35,618 bases of DNA from Chara braunii (GCA_003427395.1 BFEA01000024.1:1693245-1728862), one strand, 5' to 3'; shown: positions 20,492-31,760, counted from the first letter of the stretch. Made by a program: numbers and translations. Notes: generated by a model not told the origin, from the sequence alone.

Positions 20492-22942
20492 GGCGAAAGA
20501 ATTGTACGCCAGTTGAGCTGGACACGACGCGTCCCTTGATGGTGGATCCACCATCCCAGGGTTTTGTTTCCCCAGTTGACAGTCATATCTGAGATTGCTG
20601 TAAGCCGGTCGAATAATCGTCTGATCTCTTCCATATTTGTTGAGGTTGCATCGACCATGAGTGTCAGGTCGTCTGCAAACATCGAAAAGATTGGGATTGC
20701 TTCTTCCGGTATGGCCGAGATCTGCAGTTTCCTCATGTCTTTGTTGGTGCGGAGGTTCGCTGCCAGTGCTTCCATCACAATAATAAACAAGAAGGGTGTC
20801 AAAGGGTCCCCTTGGCGAACCGACCGCTGCAGCGAAAAGGCCCGTGCTATCCTTCCATTTACCTAAACACACGTGGTTGCGTTGTGATGGAATATTTCGG
20901 TCCAGCACCGGAAAGCAGACCTTATATTTATTTTTTCCATGCATTTGTCTAGGAAGAGCCAGTCCACGTGGTCATAGGCTTTTTCAAAGTTTATAAAGAC
21001 CACTGCCGCATTTTGTTTGTCCTGTCTTGTTAGTTTAAGTAGCTCTTTAACTAATAGTATGTTATCCTGTATCCTGCACCCTTTGATAAACCCAGTTTGC
21101 GTCGGATGTATGATGTCTTCCAAAAGTGGGAGTAGTCGGTTCGCCAGGGCCTTCGCCAACATTTTGTAAACCACTGTGAGCAAGGTTATTGGCCTGTAAT
21201 TTCAAATATCCATCTTGTCTCCCTTTTTGTGTAACAAGGTGAGGACACCCTGTCCCACCAGCTCTCTCATTCTCCCTGTTTCCCACACCTGCTGATAAAA
21301 CTCCATGAGGTTCGTGGCCATCTGAGTCCAGAAGGTTTCCCAGAATTCTTTTCGAAACCCATCTATGCCCGACGTTTTCTTTTTTTCCATCTGCAACATC
21401 GCCGTCCATATTTCCTCTTAGAACAAGGATGATCCAGGTCTGATCTTTGTTGTCCAGTCAGGGTTTTCTCCAATGGTTCCAAGAAGTCCCCGATTTCTTT
21501 CTCTCTTGCCTTCCTCTCCTGCCGGGCACACCTCGAGGTGAACAGGTCCTGGTAGAAAGATCTTGCTATCTGTGTACAATGGGGGGTGAAGGTGATGATA
21601 TCCTGGTGACCAGTTCGTGGATCATGTAGTGCTTCGATGGTTGTTCTGCGCGAACGCACTCGAGCCATGCTGAAGAATTTTTTATCCATTGTTCCTTCTG
21701 TGTGGTATCTTATTAGCCGTCCTCTTATCCATGTTCCCTCCCAACGTTGTGTGGCGAAAATATGGAGTCGTTGTCTCAGTGTTTGTATCTCTGGATATTC
21801 TTCTGACTGTGAATGTTGGGTGTCGTTAGACTGGTCTTGGTGCTCGAGTTGCTGCAATTGTTGGTGAATTTCCATTTCCTGTTGATGTTTTCTAGTTGCT
21901 ATCAGTTTAAGGTATTCACGGCATTTTTCACCCAAATAGAATAATCCGTTATTAAACCAGTCTATTGACTGCTGGAAGTGTTGCTTTTGCAAGTGCCAGT
22001 ACGTCCAACAGTCCGTAATGTAGTTCTGAAAGGTTTTCTGTTGTAGGATGTAGGTGTTAAGTTTATAGAAACCGGGTCCCCAATCGGGCTTCTTTCGAAA
22101 GGAAAGAGTGACCGTGCACATTTTGTGATCGAGGCCCAGATATGGGCTTGCAGGCATGATTGTTGCTAGAAGTAGGGAACCCCCATATCCTCCGAGATAA
22201 GAATAAGGTCGATCCGGGATCTCGTTTGACTTTCGGTTCCAATTTTCTGTAAACATGACTAGAATCTAGTATCTGGATTCAGTTTCCGGAAGGAGTTAAA
22301 GACTTTCAGGAAAAGACATAAGTCGTTTATCATCCGCTTACCCTCCTCCACATACATCGGGGTCGGGGAGGGCGTCCGCCATCTGTCCATCCATCGGTCC
22401 GGGGCTGCATTGAAGTCTCCAACAATAATGATCGGGACCCCTTTCGGTATTTGCACTTTGATATTCTCAAGGAAGGTTCTTCTCTCGCTTATAATGTTGG
22501 GAGCGTAGATACATAATATGCATACAATTTCGAGTTTCAGTGTAACCAGGACAGACACCCACCGACCTTCCCCTTGATCCACCACTCAGTGGACCGGGTT
22601 TGCCCGAGACTCCGAGGGGATCCAGATGGCCACCCCAGCGCTTCCTAGCCTCGGGGCGTGAGCCCTGAAGGCTTTATATGTCCAGATCAACTTGTGAATG
22701 CGGTTGTGCTCTGGGGTGTCCATCAAGTGTGTTTCCTGGACACATATTATATCTGGCCAGTTTCTACCCCTCATTCCTCTCATCAAGTCCCAGATTGCAT
22801 TTTGTTTATCTGATTTGCAGGTGGCCAGACCGTTCATGTTCAAGGAGCGTAAGTTTAGATCGGTTGCTCTCGTGCATTGGTTCCAGATACGGTCCTTCTC
22901 GTACACTGCTCTGACAGGGTCTATCTTGCTCGTGTTATTCAT
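20492..22942 (-). pseudogene. LINE-2 ORF2, inverted 5' part: endonuclease and RT core
   Basis: The ATG at 22942 (MNNTSKIDP) lies 18 nt after the ORF1 stop. The endonuclease shows LNMNGLA, QETHL, IYAPN, VGDFNAAPD, RSRIDLILIS and LDHKMC. RT shows KKKTSGIDGF, NYRPITLL, NFEKAYDHVDW, VRQGDPLTPFLF and FADDLTLM. Lesions: TGA 22586-22588, TAG 22259-22261, frameshifts near 22195 and 21400, TGA 21202-21204 and TAG 20863-20865. The last two align with Arg and Gln in LINE-1 (IRNWQPISLLN and VQVNG). The reading frame ends where the inverted segment meets the target duplication. Confidence 0.88.
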
Positions 22943-22960
22943 TGTATCCTCTTATGCTTG

Positions 22961-23305
22961 TTAGAGGCGGGTCCACGGCAGTTGGTCCCTGTCCCAGTCT
23001 TGGCCTTGTCTAAGGAGGGCACATAAGCACCTCTGGACATCCTGTTCAGCCCAGATATCACTGTGTCCAATCTTGACCATTTGTAGGTTCAGTAGTTGGG
23101 CGTAGATGTGCCATTTCATGTCTGCCTCCCTGGTTGGATCGTATCGTATGTAAACATCCCTTTGTGCTATTTTGTTGGGGCCTGATAAAATCGAGGCCAT
23201 GGCCTGTGCCTCTGGCCGTAAGGATTCTGCAATGTGGGATTCTAATTGCATTTGCAAAATTTCAGCCGCAGCTTCTGAACGGTTGTTTTCCGCCCAAAAG
23301 GACGA
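22961..23305 (-). pseudogene. LINE-2 ORF1, C-terminal fragment
   Basis: Open from about 23305 (SSFWAENNRSEAAAEILQMQ) to the stop at 22961. A RDVYIRYDPTREADM stretch corresponds to RDVFLKYEYSRPTNL in the LINE at 32303-35618, which identifies it as ORF1. It is cut at the twin-priming junction, about 23300-23350. Confidence 0.75.
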
Positions 23306-23329
23306 CTAGCCCTGTAGCGTGACAGTCCC

Positions 23330-25728
23330 CTGTTTGCCATTCCTTTCTGGAAACAGGCCCACTTCCCATTTCCCATTTTTCTTTCGGACCGGAATAAGCA
23401 GCATGGTTGTCTGTAACTCCCGAAAACAACCCCGGTCCAGGTGCTGGGAATCATGCTAACGGCACTAGGCAAGCCTGGATCGAACGACAAGTGGATCCAG
23501 AAACCAGCGTTAGAGAAACTGGCCCTCTGGAAAGACCGTCACATCTCCCTTATCGGAAGGGCATTGGTGATCAACAGTGTAATATTGGCAGCCCTCTGGT
23601 ACAAATCTGCAATTTGGGCCCTCAGCAAGGAGGCCACTCGATCACTAAAACGGCAGGTGACAACCATGCTATGGAGAGGCAATGAAGAACTTCCAAACGG
23701 TATAAGCAGGGTAGTCTGGCAATCAGTGATCCAACCCGAAGACAAAGGGGGCCTAGGGATCCTGGACCCAGAAACCCAGATTAAAGCCTTGACAATTCAA
23801 TGGATCAAAAAATTACTCTTCACTCAACATCTCCCGTGACGGGCCCTTGCGTTGGAACAAATAACTAGACTTGCCCCACAGGCACCGCACGGAGTTAACC
23901 CACTAACCTGCCTGGAAGACCTTTGCTGGACAGTGCCACGATCTCGTCGAAACGGGCAACCTCTGAGCCGAGACACAACCCGCACGGATTTGGTCAGGGA
24001 CGACTTCTGGGTCCGGGCTGTGAAAGCTTGACGCCAGCTGCCGCTACCTGACAAGCCCCCACCAACCAGGTGGGAAGAGGTGGCGTGATAACCCCTTTTC
24101 GGTAATAGAAGAATAACAGACCGGTACAGCAGGGTGTATTGCAGCTCAAGTACCCCGTGGAATAGTTGGGTAAAAAAAGGTATAACCAAAATAAAAGATA
24201 TATGGGATACACGAGTGGGGGACTGGAAATCCGCACAGCAACTAAGGACTACACTAAAGTACTGCCACAAAATCGAAGAGCACATCGAAACCTTGATCTT
24301 TGCTATCCCCCTAGACTGGGTCTGTATCCTGTGCAAAGGGCCGCGGTTGATAAAAGGGGACTGGGTAACAGCCCCGGGCGACCCGGAGAGTGTAGGCAAC
24401 ATGATGGAGGTACGGGCGGACTCAACCCTGATCAACCTCTTCCATATTGGCAAGGACAATATGCTCACCTGCTACACTCCGGATGTGGTTAAATGATGTA
24501 GAAACTCAGACCTGCTCAGAATCCGGGTGCTGCGGAACAAAGATGTGTGGATTGCATATCAGCCAGACATCCCTGTGACGGAACTCCCCTTTGATTCCGA
24601 TGAATGGCAGTGATCCCGCCCACGAAAACGCAAGGCGGAAGAAAGCTTAAAATTACATACCTTAACGGTGAAGGCTACATAGCGCCTGCTGAGACAAAAA
24701 ATGAACATAAAATAAACATTGAAGGGCCGATGGAGATCGCACCTGAATAAAGGAACAGAGGCAATTCGCCCCATTGGATGGTTTACAACCACAAGGTTTA
24801 GGCCAGCAAAGATGGCCTCGCTACAATGGCAGATAGAACATCATTGTCTGCCCACAATGAATGGCTGATAGATCGTACGTATCTAGAGCAGAAAGGAAGG
24901 GCGCTACCGTGGTGCCGCTCGTGCCGCACCGCCTTCCCTTTCCGCAGAATCCTGGAAACTATAAAGCATATATTTATGCAGTGTCCGGGGGCGGTGCTTA
25001 CGTGGCGATGGTGGGACAAAATCTGGTCAAAGTTCGTTACCGGCTCCAACTGGCCATGGGACTGGAGAACCATACTATGTGAAACATGGTCCTCCCCCAC
25101 CGGCGATGTCTTTGAAAACAATATGTTCCAGTTACGAAGGAGAGCAGTCACGTGGGCCCTTTGGAGGAAATGTTGTATCCATGCAATAGAGGGGGTCCGT
25201 ATAGTCGGGGAAGAGGTAACAAACATGATAAAACAATATATCCAACAAGAACTCAGAGTACAGTGGCAAAAAGTGAAAAACCAACTTGAGCTGTTTCATA
25301 CATCGAAGGACATAACACAAGCAATTCAACAGTTTTCTGGGGACTGGTTGGGCAATGAGAACGGAGGTTGGATCGCACTCGTCCGATGGGACGACAAGCC
25401 TGCCCAGGAATGCGACGAGGAGGAGTTCAGAAGAGATTACTCCATAATTACTCCATCACCTTCAGAGACTGGACTACAATGGGAAAGGAGATTCCACTGC
25501 GACCACCTACGGATTCCCCCGACCCATTTCCACCCAACCAACTGGCGATGGTTGACATGCAATGGTATGATGCAGAATGAGAAAGGCTTCACGCAGGACA
25601 AAGGCCCGACAAGCCTAAGCAAGGAAGCAGCGGTCAAATATCCAGCACATGGAAGCATCAGAGGTATGAAGGGTTTTCAAACCCCTGCATCGCTAGTCCC
25701 CTGGAAACAAGGCAATCAATGCTGGTAG
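23330..25728 (+). pseudogene. LINE-2 ORF2, sense 3' part: RT thumb and zinc motif
   Basis: Begins around 23345 with residues equivalent to the stretch after VN.K in RT, then KTTPVQVLGI, HISLIGRALVINSV and WYKSAIW (thumb region). A CRSCRTAFPFRRILETIKHI...C zinc motif of the zf-RVT type lies at about 24922-24990. The last frame ends at 25728. Stops include TAA 23414-23416, TGA 23837-23839 and a cluster near 24030-24090, and at least one frameshift occurs between 23840 and 24826. Confidence 0.85.
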
Positions 25729-26165
25729 GCTGTCGGAAACACAATGGAGAACATTTTTCGGTAGTAGATATATGAGGTCTGGTACATGGCAAGAGGTATT
25801 CTCGTTGCCTTTTCATAACCTGCACAGGTAATCCTTTGGGGGGGGAAAATATGACTTCAGTATGGCGTAGGGGGAGGGAGGAACTAGCGTGTAGCTGTGT
25901 ATCTGACGCCAGATTTAAGGTGAAAAGGTTCCCCCTTCCCTCCAATATCATGCTCAGTCAATCCCCTGGATCCCAGGGTAATCAATGCTGGCAGGAACAC
26001 TCCACAATCTTTTCTGATGTACCCCAAATTCAGTCTGTATAAGGGACGCTGGACCCTCTTTCCAGCAGGTGATGCTCCCCACCAATAGATGGAGCCTATC
26101 CCCAGGTGTTAGTGGTGTCTGGTCTTATCAACACCACTAACACTGATGGGGGTGTTTTTTTCTTT
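25729..26165 (+). other. LINE-2 3' UTR
   Basis: Contains a diverged internal direct repeat: TCCCCTGGAAACAAGGCAAT at about 25697 and TCCCCTGGATCCCAGGGTAA at about 25961, each followed by CAATGCTGG. Also holds the terminal hairpin at 26106-26143. Confidence 0.65.
26106..26143 (+). promoter_or_regulatory. 3'-terminal stem-loop of LINE-2
   Basis: Positions 26106-26118 (GTGTTAGTGGTGT) pair perfectly with 26131-26143 around a 12-nt loop, 23 nt before the poly(A). 3' stem-loops recognised by the RT are known for some LINEs (UnaL2-type and some plant L1s); the same role here is inferred. Confidence 0.6.
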
Positions 26166-26182
26166 AAAAAAAAAAAAAAAAA
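26166..26182 (+). other. Poly(A) tail of LINE-2 (A17)
   Basis: Seventeen As, then GA, then the right target-site duplication. Confidence 0.93.
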
Positions 26183-26184
26183 GA

Positions 26185-26198
26185 TCGAAAGGGGAAAA
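26185..26198. repeat. Target-site duplication of LINE-2, right
   Basis: Exact copy of 20478-20491. Confidence 0.9.
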
Positions 26199-26204
26199 AA
26201 AAAC

Positions 26205-28707
26205 ATGGCAGAAGTTTGTTCAAGCACATGGGCTGGTACGTCACATGTTCGATGGTCTTGTTCCATTTTTGCACGAGGAAGTCTATTAGGCACCTTTGGC
26301 ACCATGGACGCGCCCTCCCTTTTTGTTCTAGATGAGTATGATCAATCAGCCAGGCGTCGGCCGGGAGGCAGTGGTGGGCGATCTGTCACTGCAAGGACGT
26401 GACTTTTGTAGGTCTGGCCTTGCTTTTATTCAACCATTTCATGGGCGTAAAGAGAGATCGCTCCACATTAAGTTGCTTGGCCTATCTGTTGATAATTTTA
26501 TCTTGTAGCAGTCTCTTGGGTCAAAGGTTAGACAAGGCTTGTACAGTAAGACTCCTGAAGAGCGGGCGGAGTGGTGGATGAAAAGCCTCGAAGATTTCAC
26601 ACTGAATAAAGGTGGACGGAAACGTGTTCATCCTGTAGAGTTAGAACGTTACATGTGCGTCAAGGCCTACTGCAATGTTCTCGGTGTCTCTCGTAATACG
26701 TTTTATAGCTACAAAAAACGATTCGACAATGGCTTTGTGCGTTGCGAGCACGGGTTGACGGGTAGACAACATCCAAAAGACAAGACGGTCGGCATGTTTG
26801 CTAGCATGAAAACGTTCATCGAGTGTCATGCGGATAGCATGCCGAATGAGGTGGCTCATAAAAACGGGGTTTACAGACAAAAACTTCCACTGCCAGCTAC
26901 TTTTACAAAGATATAAATTTATGAGTCCATCAAATCAAACTTCGTGGCGGCGGGCCTCAAGGTTGCGTCGGAGTCCAATTTTTATAAAATATGACATAAA
27001 CACTTTTTCCATGTTTTCCTCGCACAATCTAACACGTTCACAAAGTGCGTCGTCTGTCATGAACTGAAGAAACGTATACAATATGTTGCTTTTCCTCGAG
27101 ATCGAGAACGAGTTCGAGAGGATATAAAAGCTCACCAAATGCGGCAAGTAGAACACAGATTGGACTATAGCCGAGCGAAGACTGATTCAATGGTCCGTCC
27201 GAACGAGCGTTTGTGTCTCATTGTTGACAGTATGGATCAGAAGAAGATAACTATCTCCCATATTGGCCAGACGAACTACTCGAAAGCACTTAGGCACGAA
27301 ATGATGATGAAGATGAATCTGACAGGTGTCATTGCACACGGTAGAGACCCTAGTATATATGTCTACACCTGGTTTTCGTATTTCAAACACGACTCAAACA
27401 CAATCACTACTTGTCTTATGAGAACCCTCGTCAAAATTCAAGCGAGCGAAACGCCACTGCCACCTTTTTGCATTCAAGCAGATAATTGTTGGCGGGACAA
27501 TAAAAACAAGTACATATGTGCGCTAGCTGCACTCTTGGTTAAGTTCAAAGTTTTATAAGAGGTGGAAATAGATCTTATGCTGGTGGGACATACCCATACA
27601 AACGTTGACGCTACTTTCAGCGCCTTCTATAAGAAATTGAAAGACATACACGCTTATACCATGGACGAGCTCTTTGAGCTCATATAGCAATCCCACAAAA
27701 AACCTCTGAAATGTACTTTTTTCGATACACTGGCAGATTGGATTTGTATACTAGACTTATGTGTTGCATCAGACATTACTGGTATTTTGAAACTGTACTT
27801 GCTTAAATTTTTGATGGTTGGAGATAATCCGGGCATGTTGTCCAGGAGTTTTGCGATAATGACAACTGGTTGCCCGAGGAAGGTCCGATTTATTGATTCA
27901 ATCAAAATCCCGATGAAAGCTACGTAGGTCCTTCGTGACCATTTGACCTGCCTCTTATGTAACCCCTTCCTCGAAATTACTATTATAATGACAAAAATGA
28001 TGTTATTTGATTTCGCGAGTTACTGCAGAGCAGGCGATCAACGTGGTGCACTTTCAATGAACATGAGGTGAGTAGGAGAAAACGAGCTTTGTGTTATTGG
28101 AAAGAGGTTATCAAACATGGGGACGAGATCATCGTTTGTCCTCACAACCTCTGTAATTTTTTTGGTCAAGAGCACGGTTGCTCGAAAGAGATCAACAACC
28201 TTCTCCTGACAGTGTCAACATCGACGACAGAGAACCCATATTTGTTGGACGTTGAAAAGATCGCCCAAAGACCAGTTTCGACCCCCTCATGCATGTTGAC
28301 GTGGACACCTTTCTCATCCTTCGCCCATCCGACTACGATCTGTCCAGTGACATGCCTATCTGGGTGGACAAAGCACTTTCTCGGGTGGTTGTTGAAAATA
28401 ATTCGTCGAATTATAATGAAGTGTTAGTGGAGTACTGGGTGCCAACTGGGAGATTAAAGTCGCTCAGAGAACTGTATGATAACGTATGGAAGAAAAGATG
28501 GAAGATGACTGAGTAAACACATGGCAGCATGCCAACTCCATCGTTCCTGGTTGGGAGAGACCGGCCAGAGGTTCAAAACCGTTCACGATTGGACTTGTCA
28601 TCCCTTCCAACGTTCGATTGAATGTTGAAGGCGCACTTCGAGATCTCAGTCCATCTCCTGAAGGGAGTGTTGATGCAGGGGACAAAAGCGACGAGTGCAC
28701 GCCATAG
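26205..28707 (+). pseudogene. DUF7869-like gene, decayed (possible RNase H/DDE-fold protein)
   Basis: One frame runs from about 26380 to 27910 with in-frame stops. In order: LQGRDFCRSGLAFI, an HTH-like stretch (LGVSRNTFYSYKKRF), CVVC (27046-27057), VDSMDQKK (Asp 27226-27228), QADNCW (Asp 27481-27483) and LVGHTHTNVDATFS (Asp 27607-27609). The ADNC...NKNKY...GHTHTNVD pattern is what I recall for DUF7869 proteins. The spaced Asp residues suggest an RNase H/transposase-like core; this is inference. C-terminal pieces continue in other frames: 28014-28268, 28289-28516 (FLILRPSDYDL, VEYWVP) and 28513-28707 (VNTWQHANSIVPGWERPARG). Stops: TAG 26506, TAA 26914, TGA 26992, TAA 27556, TAG 27685. The 5' end is unclear because LINE-2 lies 7 bp upstream of the ATG at 26205. 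Confidence 0.6.
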
Positions 28708-29586
28708 GTCTTGTCAATCTGCCCGATACGTGAGCAAAAAGGGCTTTTGAAAATGCATGTTCGAACAAGGTTCGTTGTGGTAGGACATCATCGCGAAGTT
28801 TGTGCATTATAGGAAGATGAAGCCTGAAAGGCAGACTCAGCATATTATTTTTGAACTTACTAAATTGTGATGATTTCGACAGTAAGACAAAGAATTTGTC
28901 CACGATCTTGGGATGATTTTTATAAGATGGTTGTGTGATGGTTAAGCAAATGCGGATGTTTAGTTCATCGTGGAGGCGATTGTTATATTTTTTCAACAAT
29001 TCATTTTCGATACTTGTTTTGCATGTCATTTCTTTTGTAGGGAGTGCGACAGGAGTCATGGTCCATTGCCATGATATTTCCTATCCCATTCACCCTTGTG
29101 CATGTGGATTGTGTGGTGCGGGCGACGATACCGAAATTCTTAAGCCGATGACAACGGAGTTCGAAAACGACCCGTGGATGGGTGTTGTCCCCTTCTTGGA
29201 CAAACCTCTCGATGAAAAGCGGTTAATGGAAGGTCCAAAATTTTGGCGAATTATTCACCGAAACTGCCATATTTCCCTGAATTTTTACTTTTTTATCAGT
29301 TTTTCTTTTTGTATGTTATATATGTGCTTTAGGGTATATCTGTATTCAGTTTTGCTGTATTTGGAGCAGTAACAAAAAACTTAGCAAAAACACCAGACTC
29401 AAAAAAAAACTTTTGTGGACTCCAAAAGCTACTCCGAAAAACGTTTTATAGTACTCTTAATTTTATTTTTTTCGTTTTTTTTTTGCCTGATTGGGTTTTT
29501 GATGTTTGTATTATGACCCTGCATAGTTTGTTCGCAAAAGTTTCGACAACATTGCTTGTAACGATGCGGCGAAAACCCCCAAATTT
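28708..29586. other. AT-rich region with unassigned open frames
   Basis: A 137-codon minus frame (29059-28646) is open in AT-rich DNA (KNHPKIVDKFFVLLSKSSQF) but matches nothing I know. On plus, a TTTCTTTTGTAG acceptor-like site near 29040 precedes an open stretch to about 29270 (CHDISYPIHPCACGLCGAGD; FENDPWMGVVPFLDKPLDEK) that could be an exon of the next gene. Confidence 0.35.
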
Positions 29587-30318
29587 TTAACCTTCCATTA
29601 ACCGCTAGTGCACTCGATGCGTGGTCCGAGGCAGAATGGGATAGAGCGATCTTGGCAAGGAAATGTTCATGGCATAAGGAGTACAAGTTTGCTTCTGCGT
29701 CGGAGTGAGGGGGCCTAATCAAAGTACCTCATTATGCCGTTGGCGTCAGACAACTTCCGTTCCTGCGTGCCGCACTCATGCACGAAGAGAATAAGCGGTT
29801 TTACCTTCGCTCGGAGAACGTCACGAGGTCACCTAGCATGTGGTCTGCGGACTTGATATAAGAGTTGTTGGACTGTGCATCCTACAATCCATTTTTGAAA
29901 CTATATTCGCTTCGTGGTGTCCGAATACTGCCACAAGATGTGTCGTACTGTTGCATACGATTGTCTTTGGTCAGTTCCGACTTCTGCATAGTGTTGTGTG
30001 TGGCATGTTCGAACTTCGAACCGAAAGCGGACTTTGGTAAACGCTACAGTGTTAGTTTCTTGCAACGAGTTTATAATCCATAGTCGCAAAATGGCGAATC
30101 TGCACCTTCTCTACGAGACCAGACAGCCCGATTTAGATATTATCGGTCAAATTGATGAGGTTGACAAATGGCATGAGGTAGAGCAAATAACATGTTGTGT
30201 GCGTGACGCCATCGGTAAGTCCTTGGCAGGTGCTAGTAGATTTGTAAAGACGAAATATATTTCGGTGTTCTCGAATGTGGCGACGAAGGGACAAGCTTTG
30301 CTTTCGGGTCGTCAATGA
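29587..30318 (+). pseudogene. Unidentified decayed coding region
   Basis: One plus frame is protein-like from about 29587 to 30080: SEAEWDRAILARKCSWHKEY, VGVRQLPFLRAALMHEENKR, ELLDCASYNPFLKLYSLRGV. It is interrupted by TGA 29706-29708, TAA 29859-29861 and TAG 30081-30083. A second frame then continues to 30318 (QPDLDIIGQIDEVDKWHEVE, RDAIGKSLAGASRF). I recognise no family. It lies downstream of the DUF7869-like gene in the same orientation and may be a later part of the same locus or a second ORF of one element. Confidence 0.45.
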
Positions 30319-30589
30319 ATGCCTTCTACGAGTTTGGTTCTCACGGAACACGAGGACGGTTGTAGATGCTTTAAATTTATAAATGATAGCGTTTTAGAAA
30401 TTTTAGATTACGGTGGTTCGTGACATTTAATTTAGATGTAGTCCAATCTTGAGTTGGCTCGTAGCATTTCATTTGGACGTAGTTCGATTTTGCGTTCACA
30501 ATTTCCTGCACTTGTGCATACAATTTTCGACTTTTAATTTTTTATGATTTCGATATTTCTTGAAGTGCGACGAAATCCAATGGTATGCA
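30319..30589. other. AT-rich spacer
   Basis: Contains a short diverged direct repeat (TTAATTTAGATGTAGTCCAA at about 30427 and TTCATTTGGACGTAGTTCGA at about 30468), perhaps degenerate satellite edge. Confidence 0.4.
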
Positions 30590-31760
30590 TACAATGTCCT
30601 GTCAGTTTATAATAATTTGTCGAAGTGCGACGGAATCCATACTTAAACCATCTCGTTCACTGTGTGATTGCATTGACTCTTCGATTGACTTCCAATTTCT
30701 GCTTGACACAATATCATGACATGTAAAATACCTGACTCAATGCTCAGTGATATACAAAATTAATCGAAGTGTGATGTAGAATCTGAGGTCATTCACAACC
30801 TTCTTGTTCAGTGTCTCATTACGTGTACCGTTCAAGTGAATTTCAATGTATGACAATGACATGTCAGTTATGTGTTTTAAGTAACTTAAATTATCGAAGT
30901 GCGATGAAATCCATACATCAACCATCTCGTTTACTGTGTGATTGCCTTTGTTCTTCGATTGAGTTCTACTTTATGCAAGTCACACCAGCTACGCCTTTCA
31001 AATTACATAAAGTATTGAAGCGCGATGAAATTCATACTTAAACCATCTTGTTTGTTGTGTGATTACCTTAAAGTTACTCTTCGATTGAGTCCTAATTTGT
31101 GCAAGTCACACCAGTTACGACTGTTAAGTTACATAAGTTATCGAATTGCGATGGAATTCATACTGAAACTATCTCGTTTACCATGTGATTGCCCTAAAGT
31201 TACTATTTGATTGAGTTGAACTTCCAATTTATGCAAGTCACAATGTCATGTAAAATAAGTCTGACTCAATGCCCACACAAAATTGATCAAGGTGTGAACA
31301 TTGTTGTTCAGTGTCTCATTGCATTGAGTGTAACAATTGAACTTCTCTTGAGTTTCAATTTATGATAACCCCATGTCAATTATTGTAACGACTTTTAAGT
31401 TACAAAATTTATGGAAGGGCAATGGAATCCACACTTAAACCATTATGTTCAGTACGTGATTGCCTTGAATTTTCAGTTCAGTGAGTTTCAATTTCTGACA
31501 ACTCCAAGTCAATTACCGTAACGGCTTTTAAGTTACAAAATTTATGGAAGTGCAATGAATCCACACTTAAACCATCGTGTTCAGTACGTGATTGCCTTGA
31601 ATCTTCAGTTCAGTGAGTTTCAATTTTTGACAACTCCACTGTCAATTACCGTAACGACTTTTAAGTTACAAAATTTATGGAAGTGCAATGAAATCCACAC
31701 TTACACCATCATGTTCGGCATGTGATTGTCTCGAATCTTCAGTTCAGTTTCAATTTATGG
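30590..31760. repeat. Satellite-like tandem array, 121-137 bp monomer
   Basis: About nine diverged units. Each carries GAAGTGCGATGAAATCCA, ACTTAAACCATC, GTGATTGCCTTGA and TTTTAAGTTACA-type blocks in the same order. The ACTTAAACC anchor or its variants fall at 30641, 30915, 31036, 31162, 31433, 31565 and 31699, giving spacings of 121, 126, 132 and 134 and double spacings of about 270. The last three units are the most alike. Non-coding. Confidence 0.85.

Larger units (their letters stand above)
20492..26184 (+). mobile_element. LINE-2: L1-like LINE with 5' inversion (twin priming)
   Basis: A single insertion of about 5.7 kb bounded by a 14-bp direct repeat. The left segment (20492 to about 23320) is antisense and carries the end of ORF1, the endonuclease and RT up to just past FADD and VNW. 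The right segment (about 23320-26184) is sense and starts in the next part of RT (thumb), then continues through the zinc motif, 3' UTR, a hairpin and A17. The break falls at the same place in RT on both sides, so the two pieces form one element with its 5' part flipped. The 5' end is truncated inside ORF1. It is closely related in design to the LINE at about 32303-35618. Confidence 0.9.

Noticed and set aside
20492-25728. Two separate LINEs inserted head to head
   Set aside because: The RT break point matches on both sides and only one pair of target duplications encloses both segments; one inverted insertion is simpler.
30590-31760. A CRISPR-like array
   Set aside because: The whole approximately 130-bp unit is repeated with divergence; there is no short identical repeat alternating with unique spacers, and the DNA is eukaryotic.
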